In this document: positions 22,401 to 35,300 of the stretch, one piece after another
Numbering within the stretch: the stretch's first letter is position 1
Layout: every line of letters begins with the position of its first letter
Source: Lagopus muta
Taxonomy: Eukaryota > Chordata > Aves > Galliformes > Phasianidae
Assembly (NCBI RefSeq): GCF_023343835.1
Contig: NC_064440.1
Location: 30,635,537 to 30,699,536, forward strand
Direction: 5' to 3'
DNA: 64,000 bases
The notes under the pieces: generated by a model
Database searches by the model: none
Told to the model about the DNA's origin: nothing
The model's input: the letters and a program-made list of their open reading frames with translations, nothing else
Program-made: the position numbers and the translations under genes

Positions 22401-24919
22401 GGTTTTCAGTGGCTGTTGGTGCAGGTGAGTGACTCATTAAGAAAAAAGAAACACACACAGGAAGACACCTTACAAACCAAGCAATCTCCTTTCCCCCATT
22501 CTGGGAGTTTGCTCAAATGTCCCCAGGCTTCTCCTGCTGTGAAGGAAGCTTAGTATTGTCTCTTCATAGCAAGTTCAGGAAATGTTAGGTTGCTCTGATT
22601 ATGTAGAATTAAGTGACTTCTGCTTTGCAAGAAGGAAATTTATCTGATGTTCCTACTTATGCGAATTGCCTACCAGCCTACTAAAAAGGGTATTACTGAA
22701 TGTGAACTTCTCTTTCAAATCTGTAAGGTTTATCAATAGTGTTATTTCATGGAGCTTGTCTGTTCCCAGTAATTTTCATGAAGCACCTGTAACCATGTGA
22801 GATGAGCTCTTTAAAGTGAGAGTAACTGATGTTTATATCAATGGGTTAATAATACAGGTATCGTTGCTTCCTATAGCAAACTGTGAAATGGAACAGCAGT
22901 AGTACCACTTGAACATCTCTGGTAGCCACGCACAGGAATGTCCTTAATACTGCTTTGTGTAACTGCAGTTGTCAGGTGATTGGGTATGACAATTGATCTA
23001 GATTACTTTTCTTTTACAAGTTGCATGTCAGATTGTGAGAGGAGCAAACCCTACACTGAGGAAATGATGATATCTGAGAAATTTTATCTGGCTTCCTGGA
23101 GAGGAAAAAAAAAAAAAAAAAAAAAAACACACTAACTTCTTCACAGTACATTCATTTTAAATAGCAGTAAAACCTAGAAGCCAAACATCAATTGACTGCA
23201 ATAAAATACATTGATGCGCATGTAAGACAGTTGTGGGTTTCTTCTAGATATGTGTAGAGATATGTAGATGTGTATTTCAGTGTAAGTATCCATGCACATA
23301 ATTGTACTCATGTGGTTTCATATCTACTTTTAAAATTAGAGCAACCAAAGGACTTTATAGCAGGTATAATAGAAAGAACAGTAATAAGTTCCTTGCAGAA
23401 GTTGAAATATTTGTCCTGAGGCTTTGCTTTTTGGGGGTAGACATATAAAATATTGGCTAATTTCTTAAGCAGGAGTTTTTACAGAGATCAGTTGTAATGC
23501 ATCACTAGAAATTACCAGGTAAACAGCCCAAAAATATTTTTATCTGGTCGGAAATTGCTTAGGTCTGGTATGGTTAACTTCTGTGCAGTTCATGAGTCTT
23601 AAAGATTTTCTACTTAAATGATTGCCCTTGTTTTATAGAATTATGAAAAAAAAAATCAACCTGTGGAGCCTTTCTCCCCTCCCACGTTGATTTATTTTAG
23701 TTACTCTAAATGCTATGGATGCTAGATCTAACACTGAAAGTGAAATGAGTTTTTCAAATTTCTGCTGATTTTTTTCTTCTGTTCAGCTTCTGTTGCTTTC
23801 ACTGGAACTGCATGCACAAGGGCATGAACAGATTCGTTATTGTGAGTCAGAACTTATCCAGTTTCTACTTTCCCCTTTCTACTCTTCATGTCCTAACTCT
23901 CCATTTCCTATTGTACTTGCAAAATAGAAGTGTGCTTTTTTTCTTTGCACAGGAGCTTTAAATCATGCAGCACAACAAACTCAACGAGGTATGAATTCGT
24001 GCACTAGGGGATGTGTATTATTTACAGCCATCAAACCAATGGATTCACAGATGTTAGTAATTACAGAGACGCACAGCTACAGCCCTGAAATTCTTCTTTT
24101 GCCCTGTCCCTGAATTCATAGTTCTTGAAAGTCGGCATGGATTACTGAGCAGTTGGCATTTGATAAATATGAGCCTTTATTCTTACAGGTCACTGCAGGC
24201 TTTGCTTTGATAAATATCTAGGAAAACATCCCCGTTATTCTTTCTTCAGGAAATGAAATGTGACGCTGGGAGTTGTGGCTATCATTGCCCCCCCACACGT
24301 TTTCTTTCCGTTGAGAGAAACCTTGGTCACTTCATTTACTATGCTGCTAAATGCTTTATGAAAATGTTAACCTTGTCTCAGTGGCTGTGCAATTTTATTC
24401 AGTTTTAAAATGTTCTGTGGATTAAGCACTGTTTCAGAAGAAAATTCAATTTCTGAAATACCGAATTCATTTATTTAGTGCTCAATTCTTTTTCTTTAAT
24501 AGCCTGTGTTAAGCCTTGAGTACAAGTATGTGATGAGACCGTATGAATGAACACAGTCAACATAAAAGATTATTCTGGGGATTTCTGTTATAGTTTAGCA
24601 GATGCAGTATTTTTTGAGTAACTCCATTAAAATTGCTATGTGATGTCTGTTTTGGTACTCTTAAAAACTTCTTTGCTAAGTTGCTGCATTTCTTCTCGTC
24701 AGCAAGTGGAACAAATGGAGGAAGATGCTAGGGAATGATCTCTTTGCTCCCATGTGTAGGTGACAAGGGGCTGTTTTGACTTGTCTTGGTTCCCAGTTTT
24801 CCTGATGGCTTCAAGAAGCCTGTGTGAGAGGAACAAGCTGCTGGTTTTCACTGACTTTGGAGCTTAGCCTTGCATTGGAGCAGAAAATCACTGGTTGTTT
24901 TGTCCGTTGTCTTTGTTTA
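19467..24919. other. unique sequence, no gene recognised; 23-A homopolymer
   Basis: About 5.4 kb of unique, AT-leaning sequence. A run of 23 A lies at 23105-23127. A C run (cccccc) is at about 24289-24294. ORFs of 60-92 codons (for example 21495-21773 minus, 21724-21909 plus) overlap on opposite strands and show no domain. Confidence 0.55.
23105..23127 (+). repeat. poly(A) homopolymer, 23 bp
   Basis: Uninterrupted A run followed by 'cacacac'. No retroposed body is recognisable to its left, so it is scored as a simple repeat. Confidence 0.9.
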
Positions 24920-25078
24920 TAATCACCAAATTGTAAAAGATGTTGAAGGTCATCCAGACCAACCGTCCATCTGTAACTAGGATTTACCACTAAACCGTGT
25001 CCCTCAGTACAGCTTTTAAATGTTTCTTGAGCGTGTTGCTGCTTTGAAGGACTGCTTCCAGGTTCCTCAACCTTAATC
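24920..25078 (-). repeat. CR1 LINE 3'-end fragment
   Basis: Reads 'aatcaccaaattgtaaaagatgttgaaggtcatccagaccaaccgtcc', then 'ccactaaaccgtgtccctcagtaca' and 'tttcttgagcg'. This is the antisense CR1 3' region in the expected order. It is moderately diverged and cut at about 160 bp. Confidence 0.85.
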
Positions 25079-28000
25079 TCCCTTATAAAATAGCGAGTCT
25101 CATTAAAAATATGAGATGCTGTGTGTTATTTTGTAATCTAATTTTCGCTTTTAAATTTGAATTCACAATTTTCAGCTTGTCTTGAACTTTGAGTTTTCTT
25201 TCTTGAACTGCCATTCTACAACTATTTTTTATATATCTAATCAGGACAGCATGAATTACTGGTAGCAGAGATCAGCATTGTGGACTTGTTTTTATTACAG
25301 AGAACTGCACCTCATCCTTCTCCTGCAACTGAGTTTACCAAATCTGAGTGAAGAAATACGAATGCGAGAGAAAAAGAAATGCTGATCTCTCCTTGGAGTC
25401 TTCGGAGGTAAAATGCAACTTTCAGGGGCTCAAGCTAATTTTGTCTAATTCATAGAGATGCAGGATAGTCAGTTTGAATTTAGAGTTGAGGAATGAAGTT
25501 AGAGTTAGAAGAATGGGAATATCTAAGAGGCAAGACAGAACAATGTATGTTAAGCATTTAATTGTCTGTTTTCTTCAAGTTTTTGAGCCTGTCCCTCCTC
25601 AAGATGTTGTCTGGCATCTCCTTTATCTTGACAAGTGGAGCTTCAGGATTTGGAATGTTTCCCTTGAATGATCCAAGCAGTAGTACTTACAGAGATATTG
25701 AAGGTAATCTGTTATTTAGCTGTTTTGCTGGTACTTTTTCTTTAGTGCGGTGGCACTGAAGTCAGAATCTCTATTCATGTGAATGCTTTTAGTGCAGTGG
25801 ATGATGGCTTAAATCTCTATGGAGTTAATAGAAGGGAAAATTAAGAATGAAAGCAGATAATCCAAATTAGCTGTGACTGAAATTGTCACATCTTAAACAG
25901 TTAGCAACATAGCAGATGATTTTCATTGAAATACAGAATCATGTGCTATAGTGTTGGGAACATCTAACAGTGTTTAAGGGGCTGAAGTGGATATGAAGCA
26001 TCAGATGTTCTGTGCGATGACATGCTCTTGCTTTTTTAGCCTCTCCTAATGCCAGTATGGCCTCCGTACATGTTCTCAAATTAGTGATGCTATTTCAGGT
26101 CCATCGGCATGTCACCAGTAACACAATAGAAACCTTCTAGTTGTGAGGAAAATTGGGTTTAACGAGGTAGGTGGTAACAGGTAGGCGTTGTGTGCATAAC
26201 TGTTGTGTGCTGTGGGAACTTGGTGGCAGGTGAACACAAGCTCTCTTTGTCAATTCTACTTATTCAGCCTGGGGCAACTGTCCTGTAACTGCCCTGGGGG
26301 ATGTCTTAGTGGTCTTCATATGTTTCAACAGCAGGGGGGGGCCTCTTGCTATGAGGAAAGGAAAACATGGACAAGGTGGAACACACTGCAATTCAGGGAT
26401 GTTGTTCTAAGTGTGGAGATTGATATAAACCTTGTGCTGTTAGAGAGCTAATCCTACAGTTTTCAGTTCATTTTGAGTAAAGACAGGATACGTGAGGATA
26501 CATCTGCAGTCTTGCTTTTAAGAAAGCTGCTAACTTGCAACGTTGCTTGAAGAAGGTTCTGGTGGGGCAGGAATAATGTTCAAATCAAGTTTTGGAAGAA
26601 GGGCAAAGATGGCACTGATAACAGAGAACAAAACACATGTGCCGAAGTGTATAAAAGCTGAAACTGAGGTATGACAACCATTTTACAGTTGAAAGCAGTT
26701 CAAAATGACATGGCTGATTGTGGATCATAGCTGTTAAATGTGTTTATAGCATTAATAAATTGGAAAGGCATTGCTTTTTTAGCGTAGTCGGAGACAAAAA
26801 TGAAGTTGGGATAGGTAGTACACGTGTCCCAAATGTGCATCACTGCTTTACTAATGCGTGCTCTAGGAAGTAACAAGGGAAGTATAATTCAGATATGTTT
26901 CTGGCAAGGAATTTTGTTCCAAGCTTTTCCTGTTATTTTTATTTTTATTTTTTTCCCTCCCCAAAATGATGCTAAGATAATGTCCTTTATTCTTCTCTCA
27001 CCTCTTTGTTTTCCTATGGTCTGTTTTATATGTCCGTGTAAACTGCAAAATGTGTCTATGTAGAGTATATAAGCTGAGATGATACCAGGTTCTTGCCAGT
27101 CAGAGGAGTTATTGAGCCTTTTGTTGGAAATAGTGCATATAAAGGTCCATAATCCCATAGCTCTTACAGCAGCTTGGTTAGAGCATAGTTACCTATATCT
27201 ATCTGCAAAAGAGGTCAAGTGAGCTGAAAAAGGTTTAAATTATGCATGAATATAGAAATGGACTCTGAAGAGTACAGCTATTGCAATAAAACTGTGGAAA
27301 GCAACATGATATGTTGGAGAAAGCCCCTTGGGCTCAGCGGTGCTTATTTGCTTGCCTCCTAGCAAGGGGTTTTAACTGGGAATTTAATTACAGCGTTTAA
27401 AGGGTTTATTTGTTCTAGCCTGCATTTTCCTTAGAACTGGAAGCATGTAATTTCTGAGTCTTTCTATGCAGACCTACAGGCCAATGTACCAAATACTTAA
27501 GGGTTGAGTTGGTGTTGATATTGTACTCAGTGTCTGAGGATCTGAGCCATGATAGTTGTTGATGTGATCCATAGGTGTGCACGATGTTTGAGATGGGTGT
27601 GTTAGTTCACAGTTCAGGTGAGTCCCAGTCCTATCTACTGGCACTGCATGTGGAAGGAAAGCAAGTTTAGAAATTATCAGTTAACAGAGATACCACAAAC
27701 ATAAATATTTTCCATAATGAAATAATTTTGAACACAAATGTGGAATCTAGAATTGCCGTGTTAACAGGTAGCAAAGGTAGCAAAATTGCTGCACATAGCA
27801 TTAAACATGGAGAGTGCTTGAAACGCAATGGCAAAATCCCCATAGCTACAAGAGGCAGTGAATTGAAGAATATTTGGGAAGGATTGAATACCATGGGTGA
27901 TAGGAAAAGGGGAAATGTTGATACTTGAGATTAACTAGTTGAGCTGGAAGGTGCAGGAACTGCTATCAGACTGAGGAATTGTTCTTAAAGGTACTGTGGA

Positions 28001-29745
28001 GCTGATCCTTTTCCTATGTTGGGGACTTAGCTGTTTTAAACAGTCAAGGGCTCGTTAATTCAGGTATTAGGCTATTACTCTTCCATGAGAAGTGAATGCT
28101 AATTCTTGACTCAAGTCTAGGTCTTACTTTGGAGTATCTTTATCTAATACAGATACGATTCTGTTAATATTGATCTACCTTGGGGTGCAGCAACTGTATT
28201 TTCAGGAACAGTGTGGGAGAACTTAATGAAGGATATCCCTGTAACCCCTCCCATCCAAAACAAACAAACAAAAGAAGTACTTTCCATTATAAACAGCGAT
28301 TGGAAATGAGTTCTTCAGGTTGAAACTTTCATCACTTGTAGTTAACAGGCACCTTGTTATATTTGAATAGTAAGAACACTCTAAATGCGAAGAGATTAAA
28401 AAACTGGGCAGCTGTTCCCCTTCTTTTAATGGAGTTGGGCCAAATTTCAAGGGAAGTTACAGGTAAAATCAAAAAGCAACCTTCATAAATAGAACAGCGT
28501 AAGAAATGGGGAGTTGCATCTCATCAACCTTTCAAATCAATTTAATTATTTATCCCCTTAAATGGGAACGTGTCAAAATTCATATTAATTACTCAGGAAT
28601 AACAAAACCTTCCAAAACCAAGCATTGCTGCGTGCTTCTAAAAAGAAATAAAAAAAATAAAAAGCTTCCTGTCAAAGGGGGAAATTGTTAGAAGTAATGA
28701 ACTCGTTTTGCCTTTACTGCAGAGTAACACAAGCTAATTGCTTGGAGCACCAAATAATTAGTTTGTAGATAGAGTTGAGAAATGCAGGTAATTGTGATGT
28801 GTCTTTGAAGTTGAGTAATATTTTCTTCTAATCATTAAAAACAAACATGCAGGATGCTTGCAGCTGGTTTTAATGAGTTTACCTGAATCTGCTATCAGTC
28901 AGAGTTTCTTCTTTAGCGGTGTATCCAGCTGAAGGATAAGTGGATACAGACAGTTGTCCTGGAGTCGAAATTGAAACAGCAGGGTTAGAAGCTTTTGGAT
29001 GAGGCACAAAGGTCAAGGAAAGCTCAAGGCCCATATAACTAACTGCAAGAAATATTACTTCCTCGTGTATTTATTTATACCTGCAAAACAAATTTGAAGT
29101 GATAGGCTGCATTTATAACAACTTAAAACTATCTCCACAGTTAGTGATTCCTTGGTATTAATGAAATTTCAGCCCAGGATCTTCATACTATTTAAATGTT
29201 GGTGGATTGTGAGTTGTTTATCATGTTCTTTTGGGTCTGTTTGTGGAATACATTCTGTTATAAATGCAGCTATACTTGTCCCATTGGTATTAAGGGTAAC
29301 TCTATTCTTGATAGATATCAACATAAATAATAATCTCTGTGGACCCTTAAAGCTAGTATTTTGGTCGTGTTTAAAAAAAACAAAACAAACAAAAAAAAAC
29401 AACAAAGAATGGAGGTGTATGAAATGTCCTATTAGGAGTGATAATTACGATGGGTACATCTGGTCAGAGTACATTTCATTGAGCAGATCATTTCTATCAT
29501 TTACTTGTTGAGCTGGTACTTATTAGGAAGCTCTAGAACAACTTCCAGGATCTATGTTGAGAGGACTGTATTTATTTCCAGATGATGTGAGAGAAGGCTG
29601 TTTTACTCTGCCCCAGTCATAGCTCTCTAGCAGTGTGGTAAACTGAGGAGAGTAACACTGACAAGTTTGGGAGCTGATGTTTAGCTCCCAATACTCTCTG
29701 CCTTAATATGTAAACTGTTGATATGTGTTTTAACAGCAGTTGGCT
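25079..29745. other. unique sequence with two exon-like blocks, no confirmed gene
   Basis: Mostly unique AT-leaning sequence. Blocks 25301-25407 and 25580-25703 have acceptor- and donor-like borders (see findings), but the first has stops in all frames, so a coding reading is not supported. ORFs elsewhere (26203-26451, 26824-27063, 29152-29511) contain low-complexity runs or no recognisable domain. The region 28690-28870 is rich in TAATTA-type motifs. Confidence 0.5.
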
Positions 29746-29880
29746 AGAATCATAGAATCACTCAGGTTGTGAAAAGCCTTAAAGATCGTGGACCTAACCA
29801 TAGACCTAAAGAACCTTGACCTAACCATACTACCTGAACTCTAACAAACCTCTGCTACAGCAGTCAGCCTTAGTGCTCAA
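29746..29880 (-). repeat. CR1 LINE 3'-end fragment
   Basis: Begins 'agaatcatagaatcactcaggttg', continues 'aagccttaaagatcgtggacctaacca' and 'ctgaactctaacaaacctctgct'. This is the antisense CR1 tail with its octamer-type end intact, so the element lies on the minus strand and is short. Confidence 0.85.
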
Positions 29881-29974
29881 GTGGTGTTCAGCTGCTTTCA
29901 TGACAGCTGTATGGAGACTTGCAGCATCATCCCTGACATTACTTTGTTCCCATGTTCTAGGCTGAATCAAAGCA

Positions 29975-30506
29975 GGCATGGCCAGCAGGTTGAGGGAGAT
30001 GATCCTGCCTGTCTGTCACACTGAGACCTCACCTGCAGTCCTGTGTCCAGATGCGGCGTGCTCAGTATGGGAGCTCAGGACCTGTTAGAGTGTGTCTGGA
30101 GGAGAGGTGTGAAAATTATCCTATGAGGAGAGGCTGAGGGAGCTGGGGCAGTTTGGCCTGGAAGAGATTGGAGGAGACCTGATAGCGGGCTATCAGTATT
30201 TAAAGGGGAGCTATAAGAAGGAAGGGGAAATGCTTCATGGGGGTCTATTCTAATAGAACATGGGGAAATAATTTCAAACTAAAAGAGGAGAGGTTTAGAA
30301 TGGGTGTAACTTCCTTAACTTCCGTAACTTCCTTAAGACTGGTGAGGCACTGGAAGAGATTGTCCAGAGAGATGGTGGAAGCCCCATCCTTTCAAGGTCA
30401 GGCTGGATAGGGCTCTGAGCTGTATGTGCCCCTGTTCATTGCAGGGGCTTTGGACTAGATGACCCATAAGGATTTCTTCCAGCTCAAACAATTCTGTGAT
30501 TCTATA
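29975..30506 (+). repeat. CR1 LINE 3'-end fragment (about 530 bp)
   Basis: The sense CR1 3' region runs from 'ggccagcaggttgagggagatgat' through 'gagaggctgagggagctggggcagtttggcctggaagag' and 'ctggatagggctctgagc' to the end 'ttcttccagctcaaacaattctgtgattctata'. It carries a small local expansion at about 30307-30340, where 'taacttcc(t/g)' is repeated three times. It encodes no intact reverse transcriptase. Confidence 0.92.
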
Positions 30507-30945
30507 CAATGTCCTTTCTCTGCTGATCCTCTATTTCCGTGTGTCCTGAATCAAGTCCTGTGTGTTTCCACTTTGAGTCCATAATGTTAGAATCGCTGTT
30601 CTGCAGTGATGCAAGTCTTCCAAGCAGTTTATGCACGTTTAAATTATTGATTTTGTAATTGCTTTGTACTTGATTAATTCAGAGCGCTTCATCTCCTTTC
30701 TGGATGTAGTAATAAATTAGTATATGTGATGTGTCAGAGAACAGGAAAAATTGAAATCCTGTTGGCCAGGTCTATTCTTAGGCACCTCTTAAGTGGGAAA
30801 TGATACTGTAGTTCCTGGTTTGTTTTAAATGAGAATAGGAATGAGGTGGATTGAAAATGATGTTTGCCTGCAGCAGACTATTGGCATTCTACCAGTAAAA
30901 TGTTCTTTGGGGCACATGAAATCCTGGGATTGGTCTTTTCAATTG

Positions 30946-30978
<33 letters not shown>

Positions 30979-31822
30979 CTCTGTAGATTTTTCTGACTGA
31001 AAGCAGCAGTAGTGGTGTTTGTCAAGTTAGGTTCTTTCATGACCTTTCTGGCCCCTTAAAAGAGCGTGTGGAGTTTTTAAGCAATTGTATTTGTGCAGTT
31101 CATTATTTGTCGTCTTCATCTCATTTAACAAAACTTGACAAAAGCTCATTTAAGACTTGTCTATAACCTTGGCATGGCACAAACATGAGGCACTTAAGTC
31201 TTAGATGGGATTAACTTAGATGAGTCTTAAGGCTCTACTTGTGCTTGACTTTGAGAACCACTGAAGTAGCTGCCCTTGCTGCATTTTAGTATTTGAGGAT
31301 TGGTTGTATGCGGTAGTTGCTGTAAGGCAGAAAAATACACCCTGTTACCGAGCCTTGCATCAAATGGCTTTGGCTAGAGCATCACATAATTCCTGCACTC
31401 TTCTTGTTGAGTGACAATCAATTGTAAATGTCTGTGGTTTTCTGAAATTGATTCTTTCTCGCTAGCCTCTGGAGTGAGATCATCTGTTGGTTTTCTTAGT
31501 ATTTCTGATAGTTACAGTTAGGATTGTGAATGATCTGATACTTTGTATCCCATTAGCAATCTCTGTAACAGAATTTTTCATGGAATCTGTAATTGATACT
31601 TTTTGTTGGAATGCTACTGTTAAGTGCTTACACGTCCTGCAAGAAGTGCAGTCATGGGAAGATAAATTTTAGTTCACTGTAGCAGAATTCTTAGAGTCCT
31701 AGAGTACTGAAACAATTATTTGCTCTCATATTTCTAAGTAGGAGAAAGAGAGATTGTGTCTCCCATGTGACGCTGCTGCATAAGCTATTTGAAGAGAGGT
31801 TGCAAGTCTTGGTGAACAGTAG
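30507..31822. other. unique sequence with a 29-T homopolymer
   Basis: No gene or transposon end recognised. Contains the longest homopolymer in the window, 29 T at 30946-30974. A plus ORF at 31487-31672 has a hydrophobic start but no recognisable family. Confidence 0.55.
30946..30974 (+). repeat. poly(T) homopolymer, 29 bp
   Basis: Uninterrupted T run. Its true length in the source genome may differ because such runs are error-prone in assemblies. Confidence 0.9.
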
Positions 31823-31824
31823 TA

Positions 31825-32323
31825 CAAGGGCTACTCCAAAAGTAATGCTTTCTGTTTTAGTGTGTTAGCCCACGATGTCAGATCAAATACAGGTGGAATG
31901 GTAGTAGAGGTTGAATCACACCATCAGTGTTCTGTTACGCTTTGTTGCTGAGTTGCAGATGGTAGCAGAGGGGCAGAGTGACAAATTGGTGGCTGATGCG
32001 GAAGCAAGTATGAAGCAAAGGTGTGTCACTGAATTCCTTTATGCGGGACAAAGTGACACCCATTGACATTCATGGATGCTTGCAGAATGTTTATTGAGAG
32101 CAGACAGTGGATGTGGTGTGTTTCAGCAGTAGTGACAGTGGGTCACCCTCCTGGTGCAGATTGCTAGGAATGTGGCATGCAGGCTCTTGATTATCACTGG
32201 CAGGAATGGGTTTTTAATGGTGGTGACTATGTTGAAAGAGTGTGTTTTGTAGTGAGAACTTGCTCTATCATCATAATGTTATTGTGCACTTTGTAAATAG
32301 CAGGCATTACTTCTAGAGCAACC
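31825..32323 (+). mobile_element. Galluhop-type mariner, internally deleted, nonautonomous
   Basis: 499 bp bounded by TA on both sides (31823-31824 and 32324-32325), the target duplication of Tc1/mariner elements. The left end reads 'ggctactccaaaagtaatgc', and the right end is the inverted form 'gcattacttctagagcaacc', which match as terminal inverted repeats. The interior includes 'gatggtagcagaggggcag' and a transposase start region ('atgaagcaaaggtgtgtcactgaattcc' at about 32010-32037). Stops then follow soon, and most of the transposase body, including the catalytic region, is missing. It is a dead copy of the chicken mariner family known as Galluhop. The family name is from memory. The TIRs and TA sites are seen directly. 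Confidence 0.88.
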
Positions 32324-32325
32324 TA

Positions 32326-35300
32326 TGCAACTGCTTCAGGCTTCCTAAGTAATTTTTGTGTATGTGCACTCAAAACAATAACCCAGCCAAAATACATAGA
32401 AGAAAAATCTGATAACTGCCTCATCTTAAAATGTTCTTCTTTTTCAAAAGTTCTCGTTTATTTGCTTTGCAGCTAGATGTGTGTGAAGTGTCAACTGTTA
32501 TAAGTAACAATAAGTTGATTTATCAAAGCAAAATTCAGAAATTAAGGAGTGGTTTAGACTGACTGTAAGGAAGCATTCCCTCTGTGCTCTTGGCTTTTCT
32601 GGAATGTTCTAAGGGAACTTGAGTTCTTTGAGATAATGACAAGTGTGTTTTTAAACATGGATCTGTGGTGTAGGAATCCTTTTCTTTTCTGTATCTGTCT
32701 TATTGCCTGTGATATCTGTAGTGGCCCCCAGTCCTGTTTTACTAAATTTGCATACCCCTCATTTCAGAGGCCTTTCAAATTGATAATTAGCAGGTGATGA
32801 CCAGACATTCAGGCAGGGATGGATGTCACCTAGTGCTATAGGTAACTGCTTTAAGTGGGTTAGTCGTAGCATTCCAGCAGCTGCTGTTGGGCTGTCAGTA
32901 GGCATCTGTAGTAATAGATGTCAGAACTGAAATCTTGGGGGCATTGCTTTCTTCACAGCTTCATTGTAGTCCCAAAACTCATCAGCAACATCAAAGAACT
33001 CCAGCTGTAGCTTGCCAGAAGATGCCAGCCTTGCTTATGTAATGTCTGCAAGAAATACAGCAGCAGTAACCTTCCCACAGGTGCACCGTGTCTCTCTTAA
33101 TCTTGCTAAATTTCTTCTGGTGCTCTGTAAAAGAAAACACTTCTGTGAAGCTTTGTCTTCAGGCTGACAGGTGCTGGGAAATTACTGCAAGCACTGGTCC
33201 GGGTGTCACTCACAGTGCTGTCTCTTTGTGCTCCTTCAGACAGTGAGTGCGAGGGAGCTGACAGGCTGCCTGGGTAAATGCCTCCTGCAGTCCTACTGGA
33301 GAGCTAATAATCAAGACAGAAATCAGTTTTATGTATACTGATCTGTTGTCTGTCACGTCACCTTTTAATAGTGGTAATTTAAGGGAAAACAAGCCATTCC
33401 TCCTAAGCACCTGCAGTTACGTAATGATAGCTCATAGGGCAAAGATACAAACATGCAGCAAAGGCTTTCTGTGTACCTCTCTCCCTTCCAGGAGTGAAAT
33501 TGGTGTTGCCGGTGAAATTCCTCTTTAAGGATGCTCAGTGTTCTCTGAATCCTGGTCAGGCTTGTTAACAATCCCTGAAAATGTTCATTTTGGGTTGTCA
33601 AATGAAGGTGATATTTCTTAATGTACAATTTACTTACAGGATAACACGATCTTTGTCCTGAAAACACCTCTGCCTGTATACATTCGTTTTCTTCCCTCTC
33701 AATTGATCCTGACTGTGATAGTAGTGACTTGAAGGTCACTTTACAGCAGCATGGTTTGTATCTCTGATCTTTAGATTGCCTTGTGATGACAGATCCAGAG
33801 GGGTGGCTGTCAACTCGTAGCAGGCTGAACAGAATGGATATGTACTGTGTGATAGAGGCTACTAAAGCTTCCATTGACCTACAAGTTGAGTCGGTTCTGT
33901 GTTTTATGGTTTATGCAGTCATTAGCTTTGAAATGCATTATGGCATGAAGACTATTAACTTCAGACTATTAATAACTAGGATTGTGTTCATTGTACGATG
34001 TCTGTGCTTTTCTGGACATAGATATGTAGTTCAGGAGAGCAGTAGTGGTTGCATGGCTGCATTTGGAGGGAAGCGTTGCTGGAAAATAGGATGCTTTGAA
34101 AAGCTTGTGTGCTTTTTGCTTCTTCATTATTTTCATTTTTATTGTAAGCCACAGAAGTCAGACTTGTTATTTCTATAATGACCTCCAGACTAATAAATAT
34201 TCCAGTGACTTCAGGTGGCTTGGAGAGAAGGGAAAAAGAGTCAAACTATCCTGTTGCTGCTTTTTTTGTTTTTCTTACACTGCTGGTGTTACTGAAGGAT
34301 TGTTACAGGTCTGTGTAGGCAGCTGAGATAAATTGAAATGCAGCTTAACCTCTCTGGAGGGAAATGGTGTTTTCCAACATGTTAGTAAATTAATCAAAAA
34401 GCAAAGAATTGTGTTCAGAGGGTGAAGGTGGACTCTGTGGTGACTCTGAAGTTGAAATCGCAAGTTCTTGCTTTCCATTCTAGATAGTTCAAACCTGTAA
34501 GTATGGAGTAACAGGAGCGGCAGAGTAGAGGAAAAAGTTGTTTCTTTTTTTTTTTTTTTTTTTTTCTTCCTTTCTCTTGTGACTATTCCCTAATGGATAC
34601 AAGACAGTAGATGAGAATTTCTTCTGGGAAACCTAGCCTGAAACTGAATTAGGAAAGTTTTTCTGTTGCACTTAGGCTGTCAAAACCCTCTTGGTGCATA
34701 TTTGCTACAGGGTTGGGGTGACTTGATTTATGCTAAGCATCCTGCTGGTGAAGTTAGTGGAGGAAAAATACAACCGAACAAACACAATCCTGACAAAATG
34801 GATATGCCTTTCAGGCTCTCTGTGGGAATTTGCAGCGTAATTATAGCATCTTCTTGTAAAGCGTGTTATTTGAGGATGACAGTCTCATCTAATGTTTCTT
34901 TAATTTCAACTCGAGCTTTAAAACAAGAGAGTAGAAGCTTTGGAGGTGTGTGGAACTCATCACCCACAATTATCGTAATCATCTCTGCTTGTAACCTTTC
35001 CTTCTCAAAATAAGCATGCTCAGCATGGATTGCTCCTATTTGCTGCTTCCACATGAAAGGATTCTATCTTACCTGACTCTTGCTAATTACTGCTTTCCTT
35101 TTTTGCTTTTCATGGTGTAACAATGGGTACTTACTCGCTCTGGCTTGTAGTATTTCCATTCTACTTGGAGGATCCAAGACTCAAGGCCAGCATGTTGTTG
35201 CAGTATTTCTTTTGAAGAGTGAGGGAAACAGAAGTTTGTTAAAATATTAATTATTATTATTATTCTGTTAAAGTATTTTGTAGAAATGTAAGCATTCTGT

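Noticed and set aside
29152-29511. 119-codon plus ORF as a membrane protein
   Set aside because: It depends on an A-rich low-complexity tract near 29371-29404 and has no conserved motif. A minus ORF covers the same bases.
33365-33874. 169-codon minus ORF overlapping a 131-codon plus ORF (33783-34178)
   Set aside because: Opposite-strand overlap, no recognisable domain, and no splice or promoter context. Treated as chance.
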